A stretch of 64,000 nucleotides of DNA from assembly GCF_900102785.1 (NCBI RefSeq), contig NZ_FNGC01000003.1:253964-317963 (forward strand), given 5' to 3'. Within the stretch, counting starts at the first letter, position 1, and each line of letters starts with the position of its first letter. Source of the stretch: Arthrobacter sp. ok362. Lineage in GTDB: Bacteria > Actinomycetota > Actinomycetes > Actinomycetales > Micrococcaceae. The translations under genes were made by a program, and so were the position numbers. Below are positions 30,870-39,948 of this stretch, piece after piece. The notes beneath the pieces were generated by a model. That model was not told the origin of the DNA and did no database searches. It saw only the letters and a program-made list of their open reading frames with translations.

Positions 30870-31685
30870 TTGACACCGGTAGTGAGCCTCCACGGCGCCT
30901 CCCTGGCGTTCGGCCAACGGACTCTGTGGGAGGGCCTGGACCTGGACATCAACCCGGGTGAATTCTTTGCCGTGCTTGGTCCCAACGGCAGCGGCAAGAC
31001 CACCTTCCTGAAGGTCCTGCTGGGGCTGCAGGAACTGAGCACGGGAACTGCCGTGCTCGACGGCCATCCCGTTGAGCGGGGAAGCCGCCGGATCGGCTAC
31101 GTGCCCCAGCAGAAATCATTCGACCCGGATACGCCCCTGCGCGCCCGGGACCTCGTGGCCCTCGGCGTCGACGGCCACCGCTGGGGCATCCGCCTGGGCG
31201 GCGCAAAAGTGAACCGGAAGGTCGATGAGCTCCTGGAGCTCGTGGGCGCCAGCGACTACGCCAAGGTCCCGGTGGGGCAGCTCTCCGGCGGTGAGCAGCA
31301 GCGCCTGCGCGTGGCCCAGGCCCTGGCCACGGATCCCAAAGTGCTGCTGTGCGACGAGCCGTTGCTCTCACTTGACCTTCAGCACCAGCAGGGTGTCAGC
31401 ACGCTGATCAACAAGCAATGCCGTGAGGCGGACAGTGCCGTGGTGTTCGTGACCCACGAGATCAACCCGATCATGGACTACGTGGACCGGGTCCTGTACC
31501 TGGCCGGCGGCCGGTTCCGGGTGGGCACGCCCGCCGAGGTCATGACCACCGAGGTGCTTTCCGACTTGTACGGCAGCCATGTTGAAGTGATCCAGGCCAA
31601 CGGCCGGCTGATCGTCGTGGGGCTGCCGGATGCCGCGTCGCACCACCACGAGGACGCGCATTCAGTCGCGGGGGAGGTGGGCTGA
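30870..31685 (+). CDS. znuC: Zinc ABC transporter ATP-binding protein
   Basis: A 271-residue ATPase: Walker A GPNGSGKTTF near residue 38, Q-loop VPQQKSF, signature LSGGEQQRLRVA near residue 137, Walker B VLLCDEPLLSLD and the switch His in VTHE. The tail ends in a His cluster (ASHHHEDAH), which could bind zinc. It starts with TTG 30870 after a gagg site, 49 bp behind znuA. The stop directly abuts the GTG of znuB. Confidence 0.93.
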   Translation: MTPVVSLHGASLAFGQRTLWEGLDLDINPGEFFAVLGPNGSGKTTFLKVLLGLQELSTGTAVLDGHPVERGSRRIGYVPQQKSFDPDTPLRARDLVALGVDGHRWGIRLGGAKVNRKVDELLELVGASDYAKVPVGQLSGGEQQRLRVAQALATDPKVLLCDEPLLSLDLQHQQGVSTLINKQCREADSAVVFVTHEINPIMDYVDRVLYLAGGRFRVGTPAEVMTTEVLSDLYGSHVEVIQANGRLIVVGLPDAASHHHEDAHSVAGEVG

Positions 31686-32573
31686 GTGGATCTGGGCAAC
31701 CTGCTGCATTCAATCTTCAATTTCGAAAACTATGGCGAGCTGCTGGTCCTGGTGCAGAACTCCATTTGGGCCGGCGCCGTCCTCGGGCTGCTGGGCGGGC
31801 TGATGGGCACCTTTGTGATGAAACGCGACCTGGCGTTCGCGGTCCACGGAATCTCGGAGCTCTCCTTTGCCGGGGCGGCGTTCGCGCTGCTGATCGGCGC
31901 GAATATTGTCCTCGGCTCGCTGGCAGGCTCGGTCATCGCAGCCCTGGTGCTGGGGGTGATGGGTGTCCGTGCACGGGACAAGAACTCGATCATTGGCGTC
32001 ATCATGCCCTTCGGGCTGGGCCTGGGCATCCTCTTCCTGTCCCTGTACGAAGGCCGGGCGGCCAACAAGTTCGGCCTGCTGACCGGTCAGATCGTCTCGG
32101 TCGGAACGGTCCAGCTGCAGGTTCTTGCGGTCGTCGCCGTTGTGGTGATGCTGGTGCTGGTCGCCATCTGGCGGCCGCTGACCTTTGCCAGTGTTGACCC
32201 CGACGTCGCCACCGCCCGCGGCGTGCCGGTGCGGGCCCTGGCCCTCGGTTTCATGGTGCTGCTGGGAATCAGCGTGGCCCTGTCCATCCAGATTGTGGGC
32301 GCGCTGCTGGTGCTGGCCCTGCTGATCACGCCAGCGGCGGCCGCCCTGCGCGTCACGTCCTCCCCTCGGCTGGTGGTAACGCTGAGCATCGCCTTCGCGA
32401 TGACGGCGACGGTCGGAGGCATCCTGCTGGCGCTCGGCGGCCGGCTGCCGATCAGCCCCTATGTGACCACGCTGTCCTTCCTGATCTACGTGGCCTGCCG
32501 GATGATCGGCAGTGCCCGGGCCAGACGGGGGCTCAACGGGCGGGTCGTGCGGAACGCGGCTGCGGCGGCCTGA
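31686..32573 (+). CDS. znuB: Zinc ABC transporter permease
   Basis: A 295-residue permease of the ABC-3 family with about eight or nine membrane segments, including GALLVLALLITPAAAALRVT near residue 210, the family signature. GTG 31686 follows the znuC stop without a gap, so translation is coupled. It converges with zur, whose end lies 6 bp away. Confidence 0.93.
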   Translation: MDLGNLLHSIFNFENYGELLVLVQNSIWAGAVLGLLGGLMGTFVMKRDLAFAVHGISELSFAGAAFALLIGANIVLGSLAGSVIAALVLGVMGVRARDKNSIIGVIMPFGLGLGILFLSLYEGRAANKFGLLTGQIVSVGTVQLQVLAVVAVVVMLVLVAIWRPLTFASVDPDVATARGVPVRALALGFMVLLGISVALSIQIVGALLVLALLITPAAAALRVTSSPRLVVTLSIAFAMTATVGGILLALGGRLPISPYVTTLSFLIYVACRMIGSARARRGLNGRVVRNAAAAA

Positions 32574-32579
32574 ACCGGG

Positions 32580-33041
32580 CTACGCGCCGGTTTGCAGCGC
32601 CGTGCATTCGGGGCACAGCCCGAAGATTTCCACCGTGTGCTCCACGGCGGTGAAGCCGTGCTCCTTCGCGATCCGCGCGGCCCAGGCCTCTACCGCAGGG
32701 GCTTCCACTTCCACGGCCTTGCCGCAGTTGCGGCACAGCAGGTGATGGTGGTGGCCGGTGACGGCGCAGCGCCGGTAGACCGCTTCGCCGTCGGCGTTAC
32801 GCAGGACATCCACCAGCCCGTCGTCGGCGAGGGACTGCAGGATCCGGTAGGACGTGGCGAGGGACACCGCCGTGCCACGCTCTTGGAGGATGCGGTGAAG
32901 TTCCTGGGTGCTGACGAAGTCCGCCAGGTCGTCCAAGGCGGCACTGACGGCGACGCGCTGCTTGGTGACGCGCTGTTCCTTACCCTGCGCGGGTGCCGAG
33001 GCAGGAGTCCGGCTGCTGCCGGCGGTAGTGCCTTGGGACAT
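32580..33041 (-). CDS. zur: Fur-family zinc uptake regulator
   Basis: A 153-residue Fur-family repressor. The winged helix occupies about residues 20-90 (TKQRVAVSAAL, SLATSYRILQSLADDGLVDVL). HHHH (97-100) leads to the structural zinc site with CRNC (103-106) and CPEC (143-146). Being next to znuABC, it is taken as Zur. ATG 33041 is chosen; an upstream extension of 35 codons has no conserved sequence. It converges on znuB and is divergent from the metallo-hydrolase gene. Confidence 0.9.
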   Translation of the reverse strand: MSQGTTAGSSRTPASAPAQGKEQRVTKQRVAVSAALDDLADFVSTQELHRILQERGTAVSLATSYRILQSLADDGLVDVLRNADGEAVYRRCAVTGHHHHLLCRNCGKAVEVEAPAVEAWAARIAKEHGFTAVEHTVEIFGLCPECTALQTGA

Positions 33042-33174
33042 CGTGGAACTCGCTTCGAAAGGATTCGCGGGTGGGACTCGCTGTGGTGTGGTGGCAAAGT
33101 CCAAGATTACCAGCGTGCAAGATTGGCAGCACCGCTCCGTGGACACCGTGACGGCTGATGCCTAGGCTGGCCGG

Positions 33175-33831
33175 ATGAAGCTGACCAAATTCACGCACGC
33201 CTGTGTCCGCCTCGAGCAGGACGGCCGGGTGCTGGTGTTTGACCCGGGCACTTTTTCCGAGACGGACCAGGCCCTGGCCGGAGCACATGCCGTGCTCATC
33301 ACCCACGAGCACGCGGACCACGTAGACGTCGACGCCGTCGCCGCGGCGTTGCAGTCGAACACTGCCCTTGAGCTTTTCGCCCCGGAGGCGGTGGCCGCGA
33401 CGCTTCGCGGCAAGGTACCCGACGCCGGGAGCCGCATCCATGCGGCGGCCGCGGGCGAGGAATTTGAAACCTCGGGCTTCGCGGTCAGGACATATGGTGG
33501 CCAGCACGCCCTCATCCATCCGCAGATCCCCGTCGTTGCCAACGTCGGCTACCTCGTCGATGGCAACGTCTACCACCCGGGGGATTCCTTCGCGATCCCC
33601 GACGGCGTCGAAGTCAAGACGCTGCTTGTACCCATCCACGCCCCGTGGAACAAAGTGGGTGAAGTGGTGGACTTTGTGATCGGCGTCCGCGCACCCTTAG
33701 CCTTCCCGATCCACGACGCGCTCCTGAACGACATGGGACGGGGCCTGATTGAAGGGCATGTAACCCGGATCGGAGCGAGGTACGGCAGCGAGTACAGGCA
33801 TCTCTCCAGCGGCGATTCCGTGGAGGTCTAG
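33175..33831 (+). CDS. Metallo-beta-lactamase-fold hydrolase
   Basis: A 218-residue protein of the UlaG/YcbL-like metallo-hydrolase type. THEHADHVD near residue 42 is the HxHxDH metal motif; VYHPGDSFAIPD near residue 138 and FPIHDALLN near 182 give the remaining ligands. No signal peptide, so it is cytoplasmic. The substrate is unknown. It ends one base before the convergent cds1 gene. Confidence 0.85.
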   Translation: MKLTKFTHACVRLEQDGRVLVFDPGTFSETDQALAGAHAVLITHEHADHVDVDAVAAALQSNTALELFAPEAVAATLRGKVPDAGSRIHAAAAGEEFETSGFAVRTYGGQHALIHPQIPVVANVGYLVDGNVYHPGDSFAIPDGVEVKTLLVPIHAPWNKVGEVVDFVIGVRAPLAFPIHDALLNDMGRGLIEGHVTRIGARYGSEYRHLSSGDSVEV

Positions 33832-33832
33832 C

Positions 33833-34990
33833 CTAGGCGGGCGTACCGGCGGATGAGGCCGGCCAGACGCCGGTTTGGAAGAACTCGCGCAGCACGGCCT
33901 CGTGGGGCTCGGGTTCCAGACCGTGGGCGTCCAGCCACTCCGGGTTGTAGTAGTTCCCGGCGTAGCGGTCCCCGGCGTCGCACATGAGGGTCACAACACT
34001 GCCTTTGCGGCCCTCCTCGATCATCCCGGCGATGAGCTGCCACACGCCCCAGAGGTTGGTGCCGGTGGACGGGCCCGCGTGCAGTCCGGCATGTTCCCTC
34101 AGGTGTCGCATGGCCGCCACCGACGCGGCGTCGGGAACCTGGATCATGTGGTCGATCACGGCAGGCACAAAACTCGGCTCCATCCGCGGCCGGCCGATGC
34201 CCTCGATGCGTGAGGGCGATGCCGCCGCGGTTCCGGCAGGAGCTGTCCCGGCAGTGGCAGTCCCGGCAGCGGCGGGGATCCCGCCGTCGGGCCGGCTGTC
34301 CCGCCAACCCGGATAGAACGCGGAATTTTCCGGGTCGACGACGGCGAGCCTCGTCTCGTGGCGGTGATACCGCAGGTACCGGCCGATCGTGGCGCTGGTC
34401 CCGCCCGTGCCGGCCCCGACCACCACCCAGCGGGGGACCGGGTGCTCCTCCATCGCCAGCTGGCCGAAGATCGACTCGGCGATGTTGTTGTTCCCGCGCC
34501 AGTCCGTGGCCCGCTCGGCGTATGTGAATTGGTCCATGTAGTGCCCGCCGGTGCTGCTGGCCAGATCCGCCGCCGCCTCGTAGACCTCGGAGGCATGGTC
34601 CACCAGGTGGCACGAGCCGCCGAACTGTTCGATCAGGGCGATCTTCTCCGGGCTGGTGGTCCGGGTCATCACCGCGATGAACGGCAGCCCCAGCAGCCGG
34701 GCGAAATAGGCTTCGGAGACGGCGGTGCTGCCGCTGGAGGCCTCAACGATCGTGGTGCCTTCCCGGATCCAGCCGTTGACGAGGCCGAACAGGAACAGCG
34801 AACGTGCCAGCCGGTGCTTGAGGCTGCCCGTGCGGTGGGTGGATTCGTCCTTCAGGTACAGCTGCACGCCCCAGTGCTCGGGGAGTGGCACCGAATACAG
34901 GTGGGTATCGGCAGAGCGGTTGTTTTCGGCGTTGATTCGGCGGACGGCTTCGTCGGCCCAGGCCCGGTCCTGCTGGTGCGCGGTGTTCAC
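33833..34990 (-). CDS. cds1: L-cysteine desulfhydrase Cds1, PLP-dependent
   Basis: A 385-residue enzyme of the cysteine synthase fold (PLP fold type II). The Schiff-base Lys58 lies in [22 protein letters not shown] binds the substrate, and [17 protein letters not shown] binds the phosphate. The sequence resembles mycobacterial Rv3684 (Cds1), which splits cysteine into H2S, pyruvate and ammonia; this is a call from memory. It carries an Ala/Gly/Thr-rich insertion (about residues 233-258) not expected in the family. It is divergent from a sulfurtransferase gene, 48 bp apart, consistent with a shared sulfur role. Confidence 0.82.
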   Translation of the reverse strand: MNTAHQQDRAWADEAVRRINAENNRSADTHLYSVPLPEHWGVQLYLKDESTHRTGSLKHRLARSLFLFGLVNGWIREGTTIVEASSGSTAVSEAYFARLLGLPFIAVMTRTTSPEKIALIEQFGGSCHLVDHASEVYEAAADLASSTGGHYMDQFTYAERATDWRGNNNIAESIFGQLAMEEHPVPRWVVVGAGTGGTSATIGRYLRYHRHETRLAVVDPENSAFYPGWRDSRPDGGIPAAAGTATAGTAPAGTAAASPSRIEGIGRPRMEPSFVPAVIDHMIQVPDAASVAAMRHLREHAGLHAGPSTGTNLWGVWQLIAGMIEEGRKGSVVTLMCDAGDRYAGNYYNPEWLDAHGLEPEPHEAVLREFFQTGVWPASSAGTPA

Positions 34991-35038
34991 CGCTACAGCC
35001 TACCGGGGGCGGCGGGGCGCCGAAGATAGAGTGGGGAA

Positions 35039-35911
35039 ATGGACACCCTTCTCAATCCTGCTGCCCTCAAGGACCGGCTGGACGGCGGCGGCGACACCGG
35101 CCAGCGCACAGTTCTCCTCGACGTTCGCTGGGCGCTGGGCGACCCCCACGGTCAGGACCACTACCTGCGCGAACACATCCCTGGAGCCATTTTCGTGGAT
35201 CTCGCCACCGAACTCGCCGGACCCGCGGAACCGCGACGCGGAAGGCATCCGCTGCCGCCGCTGGAGCAGTTCCAAGAGTCCGCGCGCCGCTGGGGCATCA
35301 ACGACGGCGACGCCGTCGTAGCGTACGACGACAGCGGCAACATGGCCGCCGCCCGGCTGTGGTGGATGCTGCGCAACGCCGGCTTCCGGCAGGTTCACCT
35401 GCTCGACGGCGGCCTGGCCGCCTGGCGTGCCGCCGGGTTCGCACTTGCGGCGGGACCTGAACAGCCGGCACCTGGGAACGTCACGCTTTCCGACGGCGCC
35501 ATGCCCGTGATCGACGCCGAACAAGCCGCCACCTGGGGCCGGAAGGGGCTGCTCTTGGACGCCCGGGCGGCCGAGCGATACCGCGGGGAAATCGAACCCG
35601 TGGATCCTCGCGCCGGCCATATTCCGGGCGCCGTGAGTGCCCCCACCACCGGGAACTTGCAGGCTGACGGGCGCTTTCTGGCCCCGGCGGAGCTGCGGGA
35701 GCGGTTCGAGCGGCTCGGCTACCGGCCCGGCGTTCCCACGGCGGTGTACTGCGGGTCCGGGGTGACGGCGGCCCATGAAATCGCCGCCCTCGAGACCGCG
35801 GGTTTTTCCGCTGCTTTGTACCCGGGCTCGTTTTCGGAGTGGTGCCACAGTGCCTCGAACGAGGTTGTCACCGGGGCCGACCCGTACGGTGAGGACGCGG
35901 CTACCCGCTGA
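35039..35911 (+). CDS. sseA: Thiosulfate or 3-mercaptopyruvate sulfurtransferase
   Basis: A 290-residue two-domain rhodanese. The N-terminal inactive domain (about 1-140) contains LLDVRWALGDPHG, the C-terminal catalytic domain LLDARAAERYRGE and the active-site loop YCGSGVTA with Cys near residue 236. CGSGVTA is the loop of mercaptopyruvate sulfurtransferases (SseA). Divergent from cds1; both would feed sulfane sulfur and H2S metabolism. Confidence 0.88.
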   Translation: MDTLLNPAALKDRLDGGGDTGQRTVLLDVRWALGDPHGQDHYLREHIPGAIFVDLATELAGPAEPRRGRHPLPPLEQFQESARRWGINDGDAVVAYDDSGNMAAARLWWMLRNAGFRQVHLLDGGLAAWRAAGFALAAGPEQPAPGNVTLSDGAMPVIDAEQAATWGRKGLLLDARAAERYRGEIEPVDPRAGHIPGAVSAPTTGNLQADGRFLAPAELRERFERLGYRPGVPTAVYCGSGVTAAHEIAALETAGFSAALYPGSFSEWCHSASNEVVTGADPYGEDAATR

Positions 35912-35944
35912 TGCCCCCGAAGGCGCGCCCGGTCGGGGTGCCAC

Positions 35945-36154
35945 GCCGTGACGGGAGTTCCCGCTTCCGCGTCCGGTCACTTCGTGCTTTTCGTATCCGA
36001 GGTGTTCGTCCATCTCCGCTTCCAGGGCGTTCTCCAGGACATTTTTCGTGAGCCGGTTCAACAACCCGCCCGGGCCCACGAGGTCGATGCCCTGCTCTCT
36101 GGCCTGGGCCAGGAGCTGCTGCGCCAACTCTTGCTGATCCACATCAGTCGCCAT
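35945..36154 (-). pseudogene. Fragment of an IS256-family transposase
   Basis: Seventy residues, MATDVDQQELAQQLLAQARE onward, including GLLNRLTKNVLENALEAEMD and EHLGYEKHEVTGRGSGNSRHG, match the N terminus of IS256-type transposases. Similarity ends at about 35945 and the frame continues into unrelated sequence, so the DDE catalytic part is missing. It lies in the 368-bp spacer between sseA and the DUF222 gene. I could not find terminal inverted repeats or target duplications. Confidence 0.8.
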
Positions 36155-36279
36155 GGATCCAGTGTTTCGCTCATGATCGGTCCTTCCCGCCAGGCACAGC
36201 CAACGTGTCAGCCCTCGCTCGTGCAGCAATCTGCCGGTGAGCGGCCCCTCGACCCGGACGGCATCCAGTTGCTTGGCAC

Positions 36280-37764
36280 CTAGGCTGCCGGCATCTCTCT
36301 GAATTTGCCGTATCGGAGCGTTTTGGCCTGATGCCGGAGCTGGCGCCGGCGACGGGGACCCGGTTGGTCTGCGGCTGATGGACGAAGCGGAGTTCCCGGC
36401 AGAGGTGGTGCGGTGGAGTGGTAGGTGTGGCCGGTGGGGGTGGTGAGTTCGATGGTGTGCCGTGGTCCTGGGCGTGGGATGGCGGTCCAGCCGGGGGTTT
36501 CTTTGGTGTAGTTGCAGGCTTCGCAGAGTCCTGCGCCGTTGCTCTGGCTGGTGCTCCCGCCGCCGTGCCGCGGCACGATGTGGTCCAGGTGGCGGATGGG
36601 GGCGTCGCAGTAGGGGGTGCGGCAGGTGTCGTCGCGGGCCTGGATGAAACGGCGCAGGCCGGCCGGGAAGATCCGGGCGCGGGAGTCCATGGCGACGAGG
36701 TCGCCGGTGCCGGGGTGGGTGTAGAGCCGGCGGAGCCAGACGCCGAACGCGGGGTTGTCGTGGGCCGGGGCCGCCCCGCCGGGCTCGTCTCCCGGTTTAG
36801 GGGGACTGCCGGGTTCCGGGGAGCCGCCGTCTCCGGGTGGGGCCGGCGCCGTGCCGTTGATGAGGGTTCTCGCCCAGGCGGCGGGGACGATGCCGTAGCC
36901 GGGGATGCGGGCGGGTTCGCTGTCGCCCTGGAACAGGGTGCGGTCGGTCATGATGACCTGGAGTTCGATGCCGGTGATGCCGCCCGGGGTGCCGGTGGTG
37001 CGTTCAACAAGCCCGTCGGCCATGAGCTGGCCCCGGGAACGGGGGTCCCCGGCGGCACGGAGGGTGTCCGCGGACCGGGCCAGGGCGGCCTGGACGGCGA
37101 CCCCTTGGGCGACCGGGAGCAGTGCGGTGAGGTAGCACATGGTGTCCGGGGCCGGGCGGAAGCTGACGTGCCGGGCGGTGGCGGCGTGCGCGGCGCGCTC
37201 GGTGACGGAGCGGGGGTCCCGCCGGTACGCGGCGGCCCGGGCAGCCGCGACCAGGGCCCGGTCACCCACCCCGGACAGCGTCCCGGCGTCGGGGGCGAGT
37301 TCGTCGTCAACGGCGGCCCGGTCGGCGGCGCTCAGGCAGGCGGTTTCGCGCACCAGCAGGGTGGCGCGCCATTCGTTGAGCTGCCCGGTTTCCAGTGCGG
37401 CGAGGGTGTGCGGCATTTCGGTGACGAGGGCTTTGGCGAGTCCCAGGAGCCGGCCGCCCTTGGCCGGGGATTCGCGCCGGGCGAGGGCGATCTGCGCGGC
37501 GACACCGGCGCCGAGCTGGTCCGTGGGCACGCCGGCACCGGCCTGTTCGCGGCGCTGGGACAGATCCAGTGCGACGGCGTGCCGGGCTTGGCGGGCGGCC
37601 ATGGCGGACTTGAGGTCCTCCAGTTCCCGGATCTCGTCGATCAGTGCGGCGGCGTTGTCCGGGGCCGGGAGGCCGGCCAGGATCCGGGCCAGGTCCGGGA
37701 CCGTCACAGCATTTGCTGGTGCCGAGTCTGCCGGAACCACATCGGGCCCCTGGTTGCCGTCCAT
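36280..37764 (-). CDS. DUF222 protein with C-terminal HNH nuclease domain
   Basis: A 494-residue protein. The DUF222 region covers about residues 30-300, followed by a Pro/Gly-rich linker and an HNH domain near residues 380-430: [22 protein letters not shown], in two parts, then [11 protein letters not shown], with two Cys pairs around a His-Asp-His core. Such genes occur in many copies in actinobacterial genomes, in part as inteins or mobile elements, and their role is not settled. A truncated copy of its first part follows upstream. Confidence 0.9.
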   Translation of the reverse strand: MDGNQGPDVVPADSAPANAVTVPDLARILAGLPAPDNAAALIDEIRELEDLKSAMAARQARHAVALDLSQRREQAGAGVPTDQLGAGVAAQIALARRESPAKGGRLLGLAKALVTEMPHTLAALETGQLNEWRATLLVRETACLSAADRAAVDDELAPDAGTLSGVGDRALVAAARAAAYRRDPRSVTERAAHAATARHVSFRPAPDTMCYLTALLPVAQGVAVQAALARSADTLRAAGDPRSRGQLMADGLVERTTGTPGGITGIELQVIMTDRTLFQGDSEPARIPGYGIVPAAWARTLINGTAPAPPGDGGSPEPGSPPKPGDEPGGAAPAHDNPAFGVWLRRLYTHPGTGDLVAMDSRARIFPAGLRRFIQARDDTCRTPYCDAPIRHLDHIVPRHGGGSTSQSNGAGLCEACNYTKETPGWTAIPRPGPRHTIELTTPTGHTYHSTAPPLPGTPLRPSAADQPGPRRRRQLRHQAKTLRYGKFREMPAA

Positions 37765-37777
37765 GATTCAAGTGTCC
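37742..37777. repeat. 36-bp direct repeat, copy A
   Basis: Covers the start codon of the DUF222-HNH gene. It differs from copy B at 38066-38101 by one base, and weaker similarity continues beyond both. Confidence 0.9.
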
Positions 37778-38088
37778 CTGCGGGCTATGACATTTATGGA
37801 CCGCCGGACCCGTTCAACCGCTTCGGAAGCCATCGGGGACGGTCTTGGTCCGGGTATGTCTCCCGACACGCGGCCCAGGACAACCGCTATCTGAAGACGC
37901 GTCAGCAATGTGTCCAATGCAGAGTTCAATTCTTCAAGCCGCCGGTGCTGTTCGATTAGACCGGCGCGATCCTCGGCCTCACGCAGGTCCCGGAGCGTGC
38001 GGGCGCAGAACGCGAGCAAGTCCTGGAGATCGTCGTCACCGCGCCCCGCCACTGATGAAGCCACTTCGGGCCCCTGATTGCCGTCCAT
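37768..38088 (-). CDS. Truncated DUF222 paralogue (106 aa)
   Basis: A 106-residue protein that starts MDGNQGPEVA, nearly the same as the neighbouring DUF222-HNH protein ([10 protein letters not shown]). The next part, LIEQHRRLEELNSALDTL, lines up with its [18 protein letters not shown]. The frame then ends after about 30 unrelated residues, so it is a duplicate that kept only the N-terminal helix region. Whether it is expressed is unknown; it could be a remnant or an N-terminal interaction module. Its stop lies 3 bp before the full-length gene. Confidence 0.65.
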   Translation of the reverse strand: MDGNQGPEVASSVAGRGDDDLQDLLAFCARTLRDLREAEDRAGLIEQHRRLEELNSALDTLLTRLQIAVVLGRVSGDIPGPRPSPMASEAVERVRRSINVIARRDT

Positions 38089-38101
38089 GATTCAAGTGTC
38101 C
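38066..38101. repeat. 36-bp direct repeat, copy B
   Basis: The second copy of the 36-bp repeat, over the start codon of the truncated paralogue (35 of 36 bases identical to copy A). Confidence 0.9.
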
Positions 38102-38269
38102 TTGGGGGGTCTGACAATAAAGACCGGCCGCTCGTTGCGACGGAACCGGCGCGCAGGGCGGCTGCACCCGTCACCACGGCGGCGTTGAAGGCCGTCGTGC
38201 ATATCGCCCGTGCCGAACACCCGCCGCTCCAAAGTGGAACCCACCCCGGGACCGGGGTAGCGTCAACGT

Positions 38270-39448
38270 ATGACACCTGGACGTCCCGTACCCCCGCCCC
38301 TTGCCAAGCCGCTGCCGGATCCCGACACCACCGCGAGCACCACCGCGGGCAGCGCCGCGCAGACCGCCGGCCCCACCCTTGCCGCCGCATACGGTGCCAC
38401 CGCACCGGACAGCGGACTTGTTCCCTTGACAGTGGCCCGCCGGGCACCGAAGGCGGACGACGTCGAGATCGCCATCGAATTCTGCGGACTGTGCCACTCG
38501 GACGTGCACGCCACCCGGGGCGAATGGGGCGGCGACACCTACCCGTTGATCCCGGGCCACGAGATTGTCGGCCGGGTCGCCCGGCTCGGTTCCGCCGTCG
38601 ATGACTTCACGGTGGGGGAGCGCGTGGGCGTGGGCTGCATGGTGGATTCCTGCCGCGAGTGCGACAGCTGCCTGGACGGCCTCGAGCAGTACTGCGAAAA
38701 CGGCCTCGTGGGAACCTACGGCGCCAAGGATGCCCGCAACGGCGGCGCCATCACCCAGGGCGGGTACGCCACGTCGATCGTGGTGGACCGCAACTATGTC
38801 CTGCGGGTTCCGGAAACCTTGGACCCCGCCGCCGTCGCGCCGCTGCTGTGCGCAGGCATCACCACGTATTCGCCCCTGAACCACTTCGAGGTCGAGGAAG
38901 GCGACGTCGTCGGCGTCGTCGGGCTGGGCGGTCTCGGCCATATGGCCGTCAAGATCGCCAAAGCCATGGGCGCCAAGGTCAAGGTCTTTACGACGTCGGA
39001 GAACAAGTTCGCCGCGGCGCGCGAGCTGGGCGCCGACGACGTCATCCTTTCCACCGACCCGGCCGCCATGGAGGCCGCGAACCGCAGCATCGAAGTCATC
39101 ATCGACACTGTCGCCGCCCCGCACGACCTCAACCCCTTCTTCCGCACGCTGCGCCTGGACGGTGCGCTGTTCCAGCTGGGCCTGCCCGCGGATCCGATGC
39201 CGCCTGTCAACCCCGGGGCGCTGATCCGGCGCCGGATCGCCTACGCGGGTTCGCTGATCGGCGGCATCGCCGAGACCCAGGAGATGCTGGACTTCTGTGC
39301 CGAGCACGGCGTGGTGTCCGACGTCGAGGTGGTCGCGGCAGACCAGCTCAACGAAGCCTACGACCGCATGGTGGCGGGCGACGTGAAGTACCGTTTTGTC
39401 CTGGACGTCAGTACCCTGGGGTCCCCGGCAGAAAGGGCGGACGCATGA
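38270..39448 (+). CDS. Zinc-dependent alcohol dehydrogenase, CAD/YahK type
   Basis: A 392-residue medium-chain dehydrogenase. The catalytic zinc site is FCGLCHSDVH (Cys72) with PGHE (His97, Glu98), followed by the structural zinc Cys cluster CRECDSC...QYC, and the Rossmann motif GVVGLGGLGHMAVKIAKAMGA, in parts, near residue 210. This pattern is typical of NADP-dependent aldehyde reductases such as YahK and cinnamyl-alcohol dehydrogenases. The first 37 residues are an Ala/Thr/Pro-rich extension. It overlaps the next gene by 4 bp (ATGA). Confidence 0.9.
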   Translation: MTPGRPVPPPLAKPLPDPDTTASTTAGSAAQTAGPTLAAAYGATAPDSGLVPLTVARRAPKADDVEIAIEFCGLCHSDVHATRGEWGGDTYPLIPGHEIVGRVARLGSAVDDFTVGERVGVGCMVDSCRECDSCLDGLEQYCENGLVGTYGAKDARNGGAITQGGYATSIVVDRNYVLRVPETLDPAAVAPLLCAGITTYSPLNHFEVEEGDVVGVVGLGGLGHMAVKIAKAMGAKVKVFTTSENKFAAARELGADDVILSTDPAAMEAANRSIEVIIDTVAAPHDLNPFFRTLRLDGALFQLGLPADPMPPVNPGALIRRRIAYAGSLIGGIAETQEMLDFCAEHGVVSDVEVVAADQLNEAYDRMVAGDVKYRFVLDVSTLGSPAERADA

Positions 39449-39873
39449 GCACTCTCTTCACCAAGATCATCAATGGCGAGATCCCGGGCCGCTTTATCTG
39501 GCGCGAGGACGACGTCGTGGCGTTCCTGACCATGGGCCCGCTGGCCGACGGCCACACCCTCGTGGTGCCCACCAAGGAAGTGGACCGCTGGACGGACGCC
39601 TCGCCGGAGGTCGTCAGCCGGGTCATGGAAGTTGCGCGCAAGATCGGCGCAGTCCAGGTGGAAGTGTTCGACGCCGCCCGGGCAGGGCTGATCGTGGCCG
39701 GCTACGAAATCCACCACATGCACGTCCACGTGTGGCCCTCCAACTCGATGGCGGACTTTGATTTCGGCTCGGCGGACCAGCACCCGGATCCGGCCAGGCT
39801 GGACGCCAATGCGGAGAAGCTCCGCGAAGGCCTCCGCACGGCCGGCCACGCGGAGCACGTTCCGGCCGCCTAG
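39445..39873 (+). CDS. HIT family hydrolase
   Basis: A 142-residue protein with the histidine triad HHMHVHVW (His91, His93, His95) near the centre and a typical HIT fold start (FTKIINGEIPGRFIWRED). Members hydrolyse or transfer nucleotidyl groups such as AMP from dinucleotides. Coupled to the upstream alcohol dehydrogenase by an ATGA overlap. The exact substrate is unknown. Confidence 0.92.
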   Translation: MSTLFTKIINGEIPGRFIWREDDVVAFLTMGPLADGHTLVVPTKEVDRWTDASPEVVSRVMEVARKIGAVQVEVFDAARAGLIVAGYEIHHMHVHVWPSNSMADFDFGSADQHPDPARLDANAEKLREGLRTAGHAEHVPAA

Positions 39874-39948
39874 ACCCGGCCACTCCCGGCCATCCAAGCC
39901 ACTCCCGGCCGCCAAAGAACTGGCGCCGGCGCAGCGCCCCCAGGGGGT

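Noticed and set aside
35945..36280. A complete IS256 element
   Set aside because: Only an N-terminal transposase fragment is present and no inverted ends were found.
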